From assembly GCA_027063105.1 (NCBI GenBank), contig JAMOSL010000147.1, positions 1-6,796 of the forward strand: DNA of 6,796 nt, in the 5' to 3' direction. The notes under the pieces are model-generated. The model worked only from the letters and a program-made list of their open reading frames with translations, was not told where the DNA came from and did no database searches. The position numbers and the translations under genes were made by a program. Each line of letters opens with the position of its first letter. The stretch's first letter is position 1. Of this stretch, positions 6,180 to 6,796 are shown in pieces. This DNA comes from Campylobacteraceae bacterium (GTDB taxonomy: Bacteria; Campylobacterota; Campylobacteria; Campylobacterales; Sulfurovaceae).

Positions 6180-6596
6180 ATGTCATATATAATTATATTT
6201 ATAATATCTACACTATCTGCAACTATATTACCTTTATCAAGTGAAGCCACACTAATATATTATTTAGAAGATGGTAAGAATAGTCTCTATTTATTGTTTT
6301 TTGCAGGTTTAGGAAATACAATAGGTTCAATAATTAACTATTTCATAGGTATTAAAGGGATAGGTTGGTTGATAAAATCAAAAAAAATATCAAAATCAAG
6401 ATTACAAAAAAGTCAAAATATATTTAATAAATATGGTAAATATTCGCTTCTATTATCATGGCTACCAATTATAGGAGATCCATTAACACTTATGGCAGGA
6501 GCTTTAAAGTTTAATTTAAAATTATTTATTATAATGGTTGCTATATCAAAATTTGGACGATACAGTATAATAATCTTAGGATATAATGCTGTATAA
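6180..6596 (+). CDS. yqaA: YqaA-family (DedA/SNARE-associated-like) inner membrane protein
   Basis: This 138-residue protein closely matches the small YqaA branch of the DedA/SNARE-associated superfamily; the E. coli member is about 142 residues, so it appears full length. Conserved features are LSATILPLSSE at 12-22, with an acidic residue in a membrane-re-entrant region; GNTIGSIINYFIG at 45-57; a basic cytoplasmic loop at about 65-84; the signature LLLSWLPIIGD at 90-100 followed by PLTLMAG; and an arginine (R127) in the last hydrophobic segment. DedA relatives contribute to membrane homeostasis, and some flip polyprenyl phosphate or phospholipid, but the substrate of YqaA proteins is not known to me. 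Only a weak purine-rich stretch precedes the ATG, and no alternative start lies nearby. The gene runs divergently from the peroxidase and is followed after 35 nt by a PhnA-family gene. The family is confident; the biochemical role is not. Confidence 0.88.
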   Translation: MSYIIIFIISTLSATILPLSSEATLIYYLEDGKNSLYLLFFAGLGNTIGSIINYFIGIKGIGWLIKSKKISKSRLQKSQNIFNKYGKYSLLLSWLPIIGDPLTLMAGALKFNLKLFIIMVAISKFGRYSIIILGYNAV

Positions 6597-6599
6597 TAT

Positions 6600-6608
6600 T
6601 GGCATAAT
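6600..6608 (+). promoter_or_regulatory. candidate promoter of the PhnA-family gene
   Basis: TGG plus CATAAT forms an extended -10 (five of six matches) about 24 nt before the ATG at 6632. A perfect TATAAT also occurs at 6592-6597, overlapping the stop codon of the upstream gene, so the exact element is uncertain. AAAGGA at 6621-6626 is the ribosome binding site. Read-through from the upstream gene is equally possible because no terminator is visible in the 35-nt gap. Confidence 0.35.
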
Positions 6609-6631
6609 ATAGAAAAAATTAAAGGATATTG

Positions 6632-6796
6632 ATGAGTTATAATAAATTAATAGAGAGAAGTGGAGGAGTATGTGAATTATGTTCTTCTACTAATAGCCTA
6701 AGTGGATATGAAGTATCTCCATCTGATGGCACTGCAGAACAATCAATTCTCTTATGTAAAACTTGTAAAAGTCAAATTGAAAATCCTGATACGATG
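6632..6796 (+). CDS. phnA: PhnA-family zinc-ribbon protein, N-terminal part (partial)
   Basis: Fifty-five codons are present before the window ends. The protein starts MSYNKLIERSGGVCELC and contains two zinc-binding pairs, C14-x2-C17 and C42-x2-C45, the latter within ILLCKTCKSQI. This is the N-terminal zinc-ribbon region of the longer proteobacterial PhnA proteins, whose C-terminal PhnA domain should follow outside the window. Despite its name, the family (YjdM in E. coli) is not required for phosphonate breakdown by C-P lyase, and its cellular role is unclear. The start is supported by AAAGGA five bases upstream. The family is recognised from the conserved RSG-x2-CELC and LLC-x2-C arrangement. 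Confidence 0.85.
   Translation, partial: MSYNKLIERSGGVCELCSSTNSLSGYEVSPSDGTAEQSILLCKTCKSQIENPDTM

Noticed and set aside
1..6796. tRNA, rRNA, CRISPR arrays, insertion sequences or phage genes
   Set aside because: No spaced direct repeats, transposase motifs, terminal inverted repeats or tRNA-like sequence were seen on either strand; the window is densely packed with ordinary protein genes.

Overview
This AT-rich window (roughly 30% GC by eye) most likely comes from a member of the Campylobacterota, of the Sulfurimonas, Sulfurovum or Arcobacter type. The evidence is the codon use, the AAGGA-type ribosome binding sites, the style of the hybrid histidine kinase and the Tgt, YqaA and PhnA relatives. 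No taxon was checked by a search.

Layout. The left edge holds the last 52 codons of a plus-strand tRNA-guanine transglycosylase gene (tgt). It converges on a four-gene minus-strand block, and a small hairpin that overlaps the last codons of the kinase gene separates the two. Read in its own direction, the block contains: a secreted di-heme cytochrome c peroxidase (start best placed at 6045); after 65 nt, a 257-residue secreted helical protein; after 1 nt, a 264-residue secreted helical protein; and after 11 nt, a 1077-residue membrane-bound hybrid histidine kinase. A divergent promoter region of about 120 bases lies upstream of the peroxidase. On its other side are a plus-strand YqaA/DedA-like membrane protein and the first 55 codons of a PhnA-family zinc-ribbon protein.

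How the genes may work together. The two secreted proteins of unknown function each appear to be an internal duplication of a helical module resembling the PilJ/NarX-type sensor domain (the fold carrying the QRMLSQR-like motif). The kinase next to them has a large all-helical periplasmic region resembling the NIT (nitrate/nitrite sensing) domain. A phosphorelay core follows: HisKA, HATPase, a degenerate receiver, a canonical receiver, an acidic linker and a cysteine-containing receiver-like tail. The spacing of 1 and 11 nt argues strongly that the last three genes are co-expressed. The main hypothesis is that the two soluble PilJ-like proteins act as accessory sensors for the kinase, with the peroxidase perhaps part of the same redox or nitrogen-oxide response. 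The arginines used for nitrate binding in characterised NarX and NIT domains seem to be missing, so the ligand is open. No DNA-binding response regulator is encoded in the window.
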